The notes beneath the pieces are model-generated. The model did no database searches. It was not told where the DNA came from and saw only the letters and a program-made list of their open reading frames with translations. This document shows, piece by piece, positions 1 through 9,852 of a DNA stretch of 64,000 bases (position 1 is the first letter of the stretch; each line of letters opens with the position of its first letter). Source of the stretch: Amylostereum areolatum. Lineage: Eukaryota; Basidiomycota; Agaricomycetes; Russulales; Stereaceae. Made by a program: the position numbers and the translations under genes. The stretch lies in contig SAXG01000003.1 of assembly GCA_012932865.1 (NCBI GenBank), forward strand, positions 1,302,001 to 1,366,000, written 5' to 3'.

Positions 1-40
1 TTCATGGCATGCTTGCTTATAACAGCCCTGATTATCAAAG

Positions 41-199
41 GTCGAGACGGCGCAAACACGCCCGACATCACTTGCGACGGTTGGAACGACGGCCGCGAAC
101 AAAGCGGAGACTCGAAAGTTGCAGCTCCTAGTGCGGCAGCGCGAACAGCTGGAGGAACAGTTGCGACACCTGGAATCGGAGATTCTGACGATGGTATAA
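41..199 (+). CDS. 3' terminal exon of an unknown gene (coiled-coil C terminus)
   Basis: A 159-nt open stretch ends with TAA at 197-199. It follows a plausible acceptor (branch-like CTTATAAC at about 16-22, then CAAAG at 36-40), because the same frame has stops at 20-22 and 29-31. The last 28 or so residues form an amphipathic helix with heptad leucines (KLQLLVRQREQLEEQL, then RHLESEILTMV), a likely dimerising coiled coil. The rest of the gene lies left of the window, so the family cannot be named; short C-terminal coiled coils of this kind occur in many chromatin and cytoskeletal subunits. The 130 bp between this stop and the next gene's stop at 330 would be shared 3' UTR of a convergent pair. 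The exon boundary and coding status are inferred from frame and composition only. Confidence 0.45.
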   Translation, partial: VETAQTRPTSLATVGTTAANKAETRKLQLLVRQREQLEEQLRHLESEILTMV

Positions 200-329
200 T
201 GTCATCGCCCTCACCTTGACACACATTAACGGAGCTTCTGTGTACAGGAAGCGAAACAGAGGCGATAGCTGACACCTTGACTAGCGAGTATCGTGGAGTG
301 TGCTGTACTTATCCGTGTAATATACATTT

Positions 330-2759
330 TTAGATCGCATGCAACTCGCCTATGATCAACGCCTGCACTTCAGCACCGACCTCCAATCTGTCCGGTCCCG
401 ATTCCGTCTTCTCTGGGAGAATAACCAGACCGTTGGCCCCGCTTAAACTGGCCACACGGCTCGAACGTTGACCACCCGTGCTGAAGGCCTTGAAACCGTC
501 CGTTGTCATCCGGATAATCACCCGATGGAAATCGACTCTAGAATCCAACCTCATCGCCTCGTTGAGCTGCATCACCGCGTGAGCCCAACACCGCATGACG
601 CAACAACAACCCACGGACCTTGACGCGCAGCCGAGGGAGTTGACAAGTTTCCAGCTGCCAGCCTCCTAACCTCCTCAGCGCAGGAACGACGAATACATGG
701 AAAGTGACCAGTGCTGATGCGGGATTACCCGGCAAGGCGAACAGCGGTTTCCGTGTGTTAGCGTTCGACCCGGGGATGGGGATAGTGGCAAACGTAGTGG
801 GCTTTCCAGGCTTGACCTTCACTCTTCCGAAATGGATCGCACCACTGAAATGGTGCTCAATAACAGGCTTGAGAAGGTCACTCGCACCCATTGACGTGCC
901 ACCTGTGGTGAGGAGAACATCGGCCTCCTCCAGGCCTTCGTTTGATTGCGTTCACGTGGGAGTCGATGCTGTCAATTCGCGATCCAAGTTAGATCTTCTC
1001 CTGCTGAAGGGACGAAAACGCAACTTGTCGGCCACGATACCGAGGTCGACGACTTCGTAACCCAGTCCCTCCAGGGCGGCGTGCAAGGATGGACGATTGG
1101 TATCCCATATGCCTCCCCAACCATCCCCGGGCAACGCCACGGGGTCTTGCAGGTCCAAGAGTTCGTTTCCAGTGCTCAAAATCGCGACCACGGGTTTTCT
1201 GACCACGTTCACCTGTAGCACGAATTGAAGAAGATGCATCGAACTCAAGCTCGCGTGCACGCACCTCTTTACGACCGACAAAAGCCAAAGTCCCGATTTC
1301 GCCACCTGTGCTCCTCAGAAGCTCTCCCTTCTGGAGAGCCAGTTCGCCCTTCCTCACGTCCGATCCCGGCTCGCGAACGTTCTCCCCCTTCGGTACGGAG
1401 ACCAGCGTTTCGACCTCTTGTTCTTCGACGTCGTGGCCATCTTCGTCTTTGATCGCGCGCACCAGGCGAGTGTCCTCCACCATGATTATCGTGTCTGTAC
1501 CAGATGGAAGCGGCCCTCCGGTGTTGATTCGATATATCACGTCGGAGGGCAAAGGGTCGGACGTCTTGTGGGTGGCGGACGTGACGACCTTGTACACGGC
1601 AGGCTTGTCCGTCGCTACAAGGGGATCAACTTACAGAGGGCGGATGCTGAAGATGATGAGGCCTTACATCGGAGCGCGTAGCCATCCACACTTGTCGTCT
1701 GTGTAAATGGTACGTCTTGAGAGGCATGTACATCTTCGGCAAGGATATAACCTTTGAGTGCCGCAGTGACCTTGTTCGATATCAATACGATGGCTGGCAG
1801 GTTCAACACCGAAAGACCCACTCGCCGCTTCTCGGTTGGAAGAGGGCCGAGTTCCGTCATGATGGTTTTCAACGCCTCATCCAGGGAGAACATACGATAG
1901 GGCGAAACGCGGTGGCGCGCCGTGGCTGGTCCCGCCATCGTGCTCAGCATACTCAGCCATTTCAGGACGAAGCAACGTACCTGCCAAAGAAGGATCATGC
2001 GAGAGAACCGATCGCGGTTGTGGTATACGATGGGAGTGCGTGTGTGCAGATCCTGCATGGTCGTGGTGATGGCGATGGCGGTCATAATGCACATGGGCAC
2101 CTTGTGCGGCGAGCTTGTCGTGAACCGTCTTCCCCGAACCACCTCTGATCAGCTCGACCGCATGGTTCACAACACCGTTCCCCAACAGCGTCGTCAGATT
2201 CTCCGTGACAGCCTTGACGCTCCCGGGCAAGGTCACGACGAACGTGTTCTTGATCGTCCCGGCCACAGGTCGGGAGAGCGCGGCCAGCGGCGTGTGTTTG
2301 ATCGCGTCGCTCATGAGCAGATGGACGATTCCCGGCGCGGCGCGCTCGATCAGAGGCGCGATGGCCTATCATGAGCATAAGAGACAAGAGTTTGAGTATG
2401 TGCTTGTGGGCAGAGTACTCGTAGGGGCGCGCACCTCGGGCGTCCTGTCGCGCACCCCGAATCCCGTCCCGCCGGTGGTCACGATCAGATCCACATCTCC
2501 TGACGACGCCCACTCATCCACAGCGGCCTTGATCGATTCCTCGTCATCCGGGATGATCTTCTCATACTTGAGCTCGAAGGACCCGTGCGTGCGCAAGATC
2601 GCGCGTATCGTGGGCCCGGACTTGTCGGCCGTCGCGTCCTGGGACGCGGTATCGCTGACTGGACTGCTCGCTTGAGCTGCACCGTCTTTCGATCAGCCGT
2701 CGAAACCGAAGGGGACTCTGACCTGTGAGCACGCCAACGCGAATCGGATCCTGAGACAT
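330..2759 (-). CDS. cnxE: Gephyrin-type molybdenum cofactor synthase (MogA-MoeA fusion, CnxE-like)
   Basis: Catalyses the last two steps of molybdenum cofactor synthesis: the G (MogA) domain adenylylates molybdopterin and the E (MoeA) domain inserts molybdate. Starts at [12 protein letters not shown]; the first intron splits the valine of VSDTAS. The G domain (about 2759-2110) shows [32 protein letters not shown] and LPGSVKAV. A His-rich linker follows (about 2105-2015; [13 protein letters not shown]), then the E domain (about 1920-330) with [12 protein letters not shown], the [12 protein letters not shown] block, [12 protein letters not shown] and [15 protein letters not shown]-then-E order matches fungal CnxE and animal gephyrin, opposite to plant Cnx1. 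At least five introns of about 50 nt restore frame cleanly. One defect remains: between VNAIKR and GLEEADVLL one extra base (near 937-938) breaks the frame. Intact function therefore depends on whether that base is real. Confidence 0.9.
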
Positions 2760-2841
2760 GGTGGTTTGCAGCGTCGTCGTAAAGCGCTCGCTCTCTCGTC
2801 TATATGACGGCACACAGCGGCCCGGCCGAGCAAGACAAGTA

Positions 2842-5576
2842 TCATATACACCCACAATCCCCTACATTCACGGCTATGCAAGTCAGATGACGAGCTCTTC
2901 GACCTTGGTACAAACCTATGCCCATGGTCGCCCGCTCATGGCCCGCCTTCCGCCGCTGCCTCCAGTCCTGCTGCACGACATCTTTCTTCTCCGACGCGCG
3001 CGCGTGCGCCTTGACGTACAGCTCCAGCGGCGCGCGCAGCTGTTGCACTTCCTCGACGAACGACAGCTCGGGTTCTAGGTGCGCGGAGAGACGCCGCAGG
3101 AGGGTGTGCGCCGGGGGGTATTGTAAGAGCGCGAGGAACGACGCGTCGAGGAGCGAGCGTAGAAATGTGATGATCTACGAAGATGTGGATCAGAGAAAGG
3201 ACGAGGAACATCGCGGCGCTGGGACGCACCTTGTCCAGCGCGGGAATCCCATCGTTAGATTTCGACGCCCCCTTCGTCTTTCCCGTCGGAGGAAACAACG
3301 TCTTGTCCTGGGACGACAGCCCTTGCAGCCATTCATCCAGCACCTCGAGCACGGCGACGATGTTCTCCGCCTCGGGAAGTTTTTGTCGGAAGGCAAGACT
3401 CAGCGCGGGCGCCGACGTGGTGTACCGGACGCACAACGCAGTGGCCTCGCGCAGCGCCATGCCACCGCTCGCCGAATCGACTTCCATCGCGTCGTCGTTC
3501 GAGGGTTTGACATGGGAAAGGACCGCGGATCGAAGGAAGGCCAACAGGTGGTCCTCTGGGATGTCGATCACGGTCTGCAACGCGGCCTTGACAAGTGTCT
3601 GAAGGAAAGGGAGAACCATTAGAGACGCCTGCGGCTCGCGTGTACTTCTGGACATACCCAATCTTGTCGTACGAGGAGCACGGGCAGCAACCCGCCGTCT
3701 ACCATCGCGCTAGTCACGATTTTGTGCCTCAACAAGTAATTTGTCGTTTTGAACGAGTATACCGTCGACGGCGCCTGCGAGGGCTGGAGACACACGTCCA
3801 GAACTGCCCGTACGAACTCATGGCCCAGGACAACGCCCTCCTGCTTCACCTGTTTCTGCGCACCGTCAAAAAAAAACGTATGTCCATCCACACGCGGAAC
3901 GAAACCGACGTACCCCCTCGCTCGCAGCTTTTGCCCTTGGCCTTCTCCAAGAATTCAAAAAACGCGTTATCAGCCAAGCCGGTGCGGTTTTGCTGCATCG
4001 CGGCCCGCATGGCGTCCACAAGCGTTCGTTGATCTGGATCGAGGGTCGGGTCGGCCTTCGCTTCGTGGTCTTCTGCGAGCCACTTTGCGGCCGCGGCCGC
4101 CTTCCCCATGGCGTTTGCGATCGTGGACCGCGGGGGGACCGCCAAGGGCACGGCGAGGACGACGGAGCGCGAGGTGGACCCTCGTGCGGGAGCGTGCGGA
4201 GACAGGACCAGTAGCGCTTGATTGGGCGTTGCAGGGACGAGATGGACGCTGATGCCTTCTTTTGAGTGGGCGGGGGCGAGGGGCGAGGGAATGGGAAGGA
4301 TGTGGGAGGCGAGAAGGACCGAGTATCGGAGGTCCCAGAGCAGCAGTGCGATGGAGGGGGCAGATTTCTCCGTCGTGATTCCTGCGAGGAGGACGAGGGA
4401 GGTGTTGAGGGCCAGAAGAGCGATAGAGTGAGGCGCTGAGCTGGGTCGGGTGGATGGGGAGAGGGGGGAAAGGTTCGAGAGGCGGGGGGAGGAAGCCAAT
4501 GATCGCAGCGACAGCGTCTGTGCGTCCGAATTTTCAAGTTGGAACGCGCTCCATAGTCCCGTCGTTTCTAGGGAAGGAGTGAGCGAAAGTGAACACAGAT
4601 CAAGAGGTGCGACTTACGGAGCACGGTGATGTACCCCGACGTACTACACGAGACGTCCGCAACAGCCTGCAGAAGGATAAGTCTAAGTGTTAGATGCTGA
4701 ACATCATGAATACACACCGATTCGTCCACCCCTAAGCTCTGCTCTAGCACTCTTCGAATGCCTTCCTCCCCGACAGACACAAGCGACAATTGAACATCCT
4801 TGTCCACAGCCGTAACGACGACCACAACCACATCCGGAGTGGTCGAGGATGGAAGAAAGGAGCAGGCCGATTTTTGTAGGACGAAGCTTTTCAACAAGCG
4901 TGCATCCTTGCCAGGACGTGCCTCTTCATGCAGCACATTCAGCTCCGAATCCACAAGTGTGAGCGTGCCGTCCTGCGATAGCGCAACGACGACCTCTGGC
5001 GCATACTCAGGAGCATACAGCCTCGACACCGCATGAGGAAGCTGCCCGCGCAATCAGACCCAAAACCCTGCCACAAAAAAACCCCAAACGCACCACGACC
5101 GTCTTTTTGTCCTGCGCCCGCGCGCTCGACAAGCCTGCCACTGGCTCCGTCCACACCCACACCTCCCTCCCCGCGTCCTCCTTCTTCACCTCCGGCGCGG
5201 CCGAGACCGCCACATACGTTTTTCGGACGGACACCCCCTCTTCGACCGCGATGCGGGCGACGGCCGGACATGCGAAGCTCGTGGACGGGCCGAGCGCGTA
5301 GGAGCTCGCGAGGTGCACATCGGATACCTGACAGCGGCGCTGTGCATCACAACCTATTCACCGAACGATGTGCAAGGAGAAAAAACGCACGTCAAGGATG
5401 TGCACGCCGTCCCCCGGTACCGCGACGGTCGCATAGCCCTCCTGTCTCGCCGACGCGGGATGGTGCGTTAGGAAAAGCGCTGGATTTCGGCCATGCTTGT
5501 CGGTGGCGGCGGTCGCGAATTTTGCGGAAACGTCGTAGGTGCCGAGGAGGAAGGGATCGTGGATGGCAGCACTCAT
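2842..5576 (-). CDS. NOL11/UTP8-like small-subunit processome protein (probable)
   Basis: Probable t-UTP-type nucleolar factor, needed in animals for rDNA transcription and 18S pre-rRNA processing. Starts MSAAIHDPFLLG at 5576. The N-terminal half (5576-3850) reads as a degenerate beta-propeller: short hydrophobic strand repeats such as VVVALSQDGTLTLVDSEL, and SSYALGPSTSFACPAV resembles the NOL11 segment around its conserved CPAV. The C-terminal half (3660-2880) is helical. Near the end, SLLDASFLALLQYPPAH matches the NOL11 segment SLLDA-F, and GLYQVEELVI-stop matches the family's closing GLYSIExLEL. That last match needs one base removed (near 2903-2904); read literally, the frame runs on to TGA at 2842-2844, otherwise the stop is at 2883-2885. 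The assignment rests on these end motifs and overall architecture, so it is moderate. A TTAGGG/AACCCT box sits about 56 bp upstream of the start. Confidence 0.5.
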
Positions 5577-5631
5577 CTGCTAATGTGAAGGAATTTTCGC
5601 GTGGTGGGAAGAGAGAAGCGTAGGACTCGGG

Positions 5632-5645
5632 TTAGGGTTAGGGTT
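5632..5645 (-). promoter_or_regulatory. Telobox-like AACCCTAACCC element
   Basis: On the plus strand the sequence is GTTAGGGTTAGGGTT, just over two TTAGGG telomere units (minus strand AACCCTAACCC). It lies 56-70 bp upstream of the ATG of the NOL11-like gene, inside a 154-bp intergenic gap. In fungi and plants, AACCCTAA boxes bound by Tbf1/TRF-type Myb proteins are known in promoters of ribosome-biogenesis and ribosomal-protein genes. Use as a regulatory site here is inferred from position and downstream gene; a chance interstitial telomeric fragment is possible. Confidence 0.45.
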
Positions 5646-5730
5646 CGCAGCGGCTGCTTCGGTCTCATTTCGAGCGCGACCTATAAGCGCCACCCCAGGA
5701 TGTGTGAATGGTATATATATACTGTATGCT

Positions 5731-7213
5731 CTACGCTGCACTCAACACGAGAGGCGACGACAATGTTTCTATACGAGCAAGCGTCCGTATATTTTCCGAA
5801 ACGCTGGATACCAGAACTCTCGCCATCTCCATCGTCGATATCCTCTCCTTGAGGACCTGGCACAATGGCGCCAATGCAGTCACGGCCGGGCTGGACTTGG
5901 TCGCATACTCTTCCAATCGTGACAAGGTTGACCCGGCATGCGACACAGCGAGGGAAATACGGTCTGATAGGACTTCGCGTCAGGTCTATCAACAGATGCA
6001 GGGAGGGAGAACACATACCAAGGCAGCATTCACACTCTTGCGGAGAGATCGGATTCCTCGTGGACGCACGGTCAACAAGCTGGAGAGCGGCGGATTCCGA
6101 TTTCGTTCCATGCTTTTTGTTGAACAACGTAGTCGCGCAAAAGCGACGCCACTCGCCCGCTCGCGTCGTTCTGTTGCCACATACTTAAGCCCCGCGCAGC
6201 AAGCCGAGACGAAGCCGAACGACGAACCTCGGTGAGATCGTGCAAGAGAGACAAGACGCCTTCCGTCTCGGAGCGCACGCGCAGGTCTCTCACACACAAC
6301 TCCTCGGCGTCCAGCTCGCGTGAGAGCGTATCGAGGCCAACCTGATACACGTCATACCGTCAATTCGAGATTCGAACGGATGACGAGGCAGGACGGGGGA
6401 AGGAATGTGACCGTACTTTGGCGGCGGCCTGCGCGGACACGAACGTGGAGTGCAGCGTGCCCTGCAGATAGACCCAGGCGTTGAATTGGGCGGCGACCTG
6501 GAGTGAATCCGGGGACGCGGGGCCCCGGGCGCGGGGGGGGAAGGGGCTGGAAGCGGAGGCTGCGAACTCGCGTCAGCCCTCGGAGAAAAGCGATCGACGT
6601 CCGCAGACGGACGGACCTTTGTGGACCAGGATTGGGAGGTCGAACGTGCCATGGGCGCAGGCGCCGTGTGCTCGCGATCGCGCGCGCGAGCGGTGGCGGC
6701 GACGGACACGGATTTGCTCAAGGGTTTCTTCTTCGGATCTGGCCGCATCGCAGGAGCTCCCATTCCGGTCGCGGACGCAGTGCGCGCGGGGCGGGTCGGC
6801 TTCTCTGAGGGAGGGTTGTTCTGGGTGCGGGGTGCGGATCGATGGGAGGAAGAATTCGAAGGAGCGGGAGGAGGCTTCGAGGAGGACGGGGTCGGAGCCC
6901 TGGCCACGGAAGCGGAGGTGGGCCGCGCGAAGGAAGGTTCGGGTTTGGTCGGGGCGGGGGAAGGTTTGCGAGCGGTGGTATTCCTGGTCGGGGCAAGGGG
7001 GTTGGCCTTTTTGGGACGTGGACGCGGTGGGCTGAAGATAACGCGATTGAGAGCGAGCTTTGGGGAGTTACGAACGTTCATGGGGCAGGGAGAAGAGAAC
7101 GATAGGCAGGGCGAACGGCCGATGGGTGGGTGAGCGTACCGCCCGTGCTCGTCCTTCGCGTTCGTTCGAGCTGCCGACGCTGTCCCGCCTTCTGAGGGTG
7201 GGTTTGAGGACAT
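5731..7213 (-). CDS. Probable HAUS8/AUG8-like augmin subunit (Ser/Pro-rich N terminus, helical C terminus)
   Basis: Starts MSSNPPSEGGTAS at 7213. Residues from about 7110 to 6500 are a basic, Ser/Pro/Ala-rich disordered region (for example RPRPKKANPLAPTRNTTARK), typical of microtubule-binding tails. After it comes a conserved-looking helical part: AAQFNAWVYLQGTLHSTFVS, then VGLDTLSRELDAEELCVRDL, RVASLLRDYVVQQKAWNEI, and finally LEEYATKSSPAVTALAPL with the stop at 5731. The order (basic disordered N terminus, a Q/A-F-N-A box, helices with a W/Y residue, a last helix) resembles plant AUG8/QWRF proteins (QWRFVNAR) and animal HAUS8, which tether gamma-tubulin through augmin. This is fold-level resemblance read by eye, not a database hit. 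Introns at about 7133, 6410, 6235 and 5960. It shares a 215-bp divergent promoter with the acyltransferase gene. Confidence 0.35.
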
Positions 7214-7428
7214 CGGAGTCGGTGGTAATGAAGGATATCGATGTGCAGGAGGGAGGCAGGCCACATTGAACAGGCGCGGGCGGAGGACGTCCAACGAATT
7301 TCCCACGGGCAACGAGCAAGCAAGCGAGGACGCCGCGCTCCGCCTTTGGCTTCATCGACGACGACCACGAACGAGTGACACAGCGAGCTCGCAGCGATAC
7401 CGTCCAGTCCCTCGCTCTCGTTCACGAC

Positions 7429-8702
7429 ATGTCTATTCTCTCCCTCATCCTCAAGCCCGTCGCCTACCTCGGTGTCCCCGTCTACATCCTCACCCGCCTC
7501 TCCGCCTCGTCCCCCGTCGCCCGCTACTACGTCCGTCTCACCCTCTACGTCTCCACCCTCGGTCTCTGCTCCGTGTGGGGCGCGATCGTCTCCGTCGTCC
7601 TCTCCCTTTCCGGCCAACGCTTCAACGTCAACTGGGTCGTCGCCCGAAGCTTCTACGCCCTCGCTAGCCGCGTCCTGGACATCAAGATCGTCGTCGAAGG
7701 CGAGGAGCACCTCGACACCCGTCCGGCCGTCTTCGTCGGCAACCACCAAAGCATGCTCGATATCCTCTACCTCGGCCGGTACGTTGGCCCGTCTCCCCCC
7801 AGAAGGACGTCCCATCGCTGATCCGGGTCGCCCCCCTTCCGCCGAATCCAGCATCTTCCCGATGCGGGCGTCGATTATGGCCAAGAAGGAGCTGCAGTGG
7901 ATGCCGTTGCTCGGCCAGTATCTCACCGCGTCCGGCGCCGTCTTCGTCGACCGGGGCAACAACGCCAGGGCCGTGCGCTCGCTCGCCGCGGCGGGGGAGG
8001 CCATGCGGTCCCGGACCACCTCGCTTTGGCTCTTTCCGGAGGGCACGCGCTCAATGCGGCCGTACCACGACCTCCTGCCCTTCAAGAAGGGCGCGTTCCA
8101 CCTTGCGGTGCAGGCCGGGGTGCCCATCGTCCCGGTCGTGTGCGAGAATTACTGGCGTCTGTATCGGAAGGACGTGTTCGAGAGCGGCACGCTGCGCCTG
8201 CGAGGTACGTCCACCTCGCCCTCCGTTCGCGGATCTTTCTCCCTTCTCCTTCCACCCTCGTGACCGCACTTCGGGCATGATACGCCACGTCGAGGACGAC
8301 CGCTGACCGCGTTCATTGGGCCCAGTGCTTCCGCCGGTGCCCACGACAGGGTTGACAGCGGACGATGTGTCGGAGCTCGCAGAACGGGTGCACGCACAGA
8401 TGGTCGAGGCCCTGCGGGACATATCCGACCCGTCTGCGCCGGCGCCGCCCCCGACGAAGGCCACGGGATCTCGGAAAGAGGAGAAGGCGACGGGGTCGTC
8501 GTCGGAGAGAGCAGCCAAGGAAACGGAGGCGACGCCGGTGCCGGAGGGTCCGAGGGACGGGACGGTGGTGGACGAGCCTGCGACGCCGCAGAGCGAGGCG
8601 CAGTCGTTGTCGGAGACGGAGAGCGCGCGACGGACGGGGAGCGAGAACGGTGCGGAGACGGAGGAGGACGAGGGGATGGTGCTGGTGGGACGGCCGCGGT
8701 AG
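7429..8702 (+). CDS. 1-acyl-sn-glycerol-3-phosphate acyltransferase (LPAAT, Slc1-like)
   Basis: Acylates lysophosphatidic acid to phosphatidic acid at the ER or lipid droplet, a central step of phospholipid and triacylglycerol synthesis. Exons 7429-7778, 7852-8204 and 8326-8702 join in phase to 359 residues. The N terminus is a hydrophobic anchor (MSILSLILKPVAYLGVPVYI, then a second segment, LCSVWGAIVSVVLSLSG). Catalytic motif I is NHQSMLD (H-x4-D), motif II includes GAVFVDRGNNARA, motif III is FPEGTRS, and motif IV is VPIVPVV. The acidic Ser/Glu-rich tail of about 110 residues (8330-8702) is longer than in yeast Slc1 and looks disordered. All motifs are intact and no frame problem is seen. 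The promoter is shared with the HAUS8-like gene. Confidence 0.9.
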
Positions 8703-9852
8703 GAGAGCGAGCGCCTGGCGCGACGGTGAATATAATTTTGGGGAATCTATTACGGAGCGCGTAATGGGCAAGTGCAGGCGACGTATTTTGTAAGTACGGG
8801 TTGGCTCGTCCTGCCAGTGGTTCAATCCATATGTTCGAGCAGAGGACGCCCATGGCCGACGCCGCACCCGTCGATTGACGAGATCAGTCCCTTCGCTCCC
8901 GCGTCGATCGTTGACACTCAAACAACCCATTCTCCGCCTTTCAAACCACGCAAATTGGCTTCGCTGCACGGCCAGCTCGAGGCTGTTCCGTCCCACGAAC
9001 GCGGATCCGAAGGAAGGATCACATTTTACTAATTTATTGACGCATTTCGTCTCCCCAAGGTTTTGAACCCGACCCTAGCGCGACGTGGCCCCCTTCTCCT
9101 GTTGTGGGTGTCATGGTTTGCCAAGTGGTCAGGTGTTGACGTTGGGGCCTTGAGGCCTTGAGGGGTTAAGGAAGGCTGATCGCGGCTTCCGTGAAGAGCA
9201 GGGACCTGCGCCGCTGATAGGTGGGAACCTACAACTCTATTTTGAATGGAGGAAGGGACGTTCGCGACTAGTAGTGCCCGGGAGGATCGGTACGGGGTTG
9301 AGGGTTTTCGGTTTGGACATACACTGAGAGATCGTGATCGAGGGTGCGAGGGTAGGCTGAATGTGGGGATGTACGCCAGGGCATGGATGAAGGCCACGGG
9401 ACGGAGGAAGAGAGGAGAACAGGACCCTGGCGCGGTGGATGGCGTGAATGGGATAGACCGAGAAAGGATCGACGGCCAACTCTATCCAAAACAGGCTGGC
9501 TCGTGCGTTGGCCGGCCGGGGTTTGTTCAACGGTGTGCTCGTGTGCTCGACGCTCGTGCCCGGGGGAGTGCACGTTCGAAGCGAGAGCGAGAGCGAGAGC
9601 CAAACCGGCGGAAGCCACGTTTGAGTACGTAAACGGGCGATAGGCGACCGGCGAACGCTCACATGGCTGGTCGGGGCTCTCCCTGGTGCTCTCCTTCCTT
9701 TCTCTCTCTCCGTCAGAGCGTTCATGCGCTTTCCTATAAATCCCCGCCGCGCCCTCCACCCTCTTTTTCACCGCTCTCCACTCCCTTTCTATTACTCCAC
9801 CTCCCGCCATCTCCTCTCTCCACCCTCCCCTCCTCCTCCTCCTCCCCGCATC
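8703..9852. other. Intergenic, 1.15 kb, with TATA box of the following gene
   Basis: No supported coding sequence; open frames here have scattered composition and no family motifs. The first part would be the 3' UTR of the acyltransferase gene. A short GA-rich stretch (gagcgagagcgagagc) is at about 9581-9600. CT-rich tracts at 9690-9850, typical of fungal 5' regions, lead into the next start. Confidence 0.6.
9735..9741 (+). promoter_or_regulatory. TATA box of the GDPD gene
   Basis: TATAAAT lies 112-118 bp upstream of the ATG at 9853 and is followed by a long CT-rich stretch, the usual core-promoter layout in basidiomycetes. Assigned from position and sequence only. Confidence 0.55.

Noticed and set aside
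5625..5650. Possible chromosome end, because of TTAGGG units
   Set aside because: Only about two and a half units, with intact genes on both sides; a promoter box or small interstitial fragment fits better.
9050..9140. Possible tRNA on the minus strand (GGGTTCAAAAC)
   Set aside because: No cloverleaf could be formed from the flanking bases.
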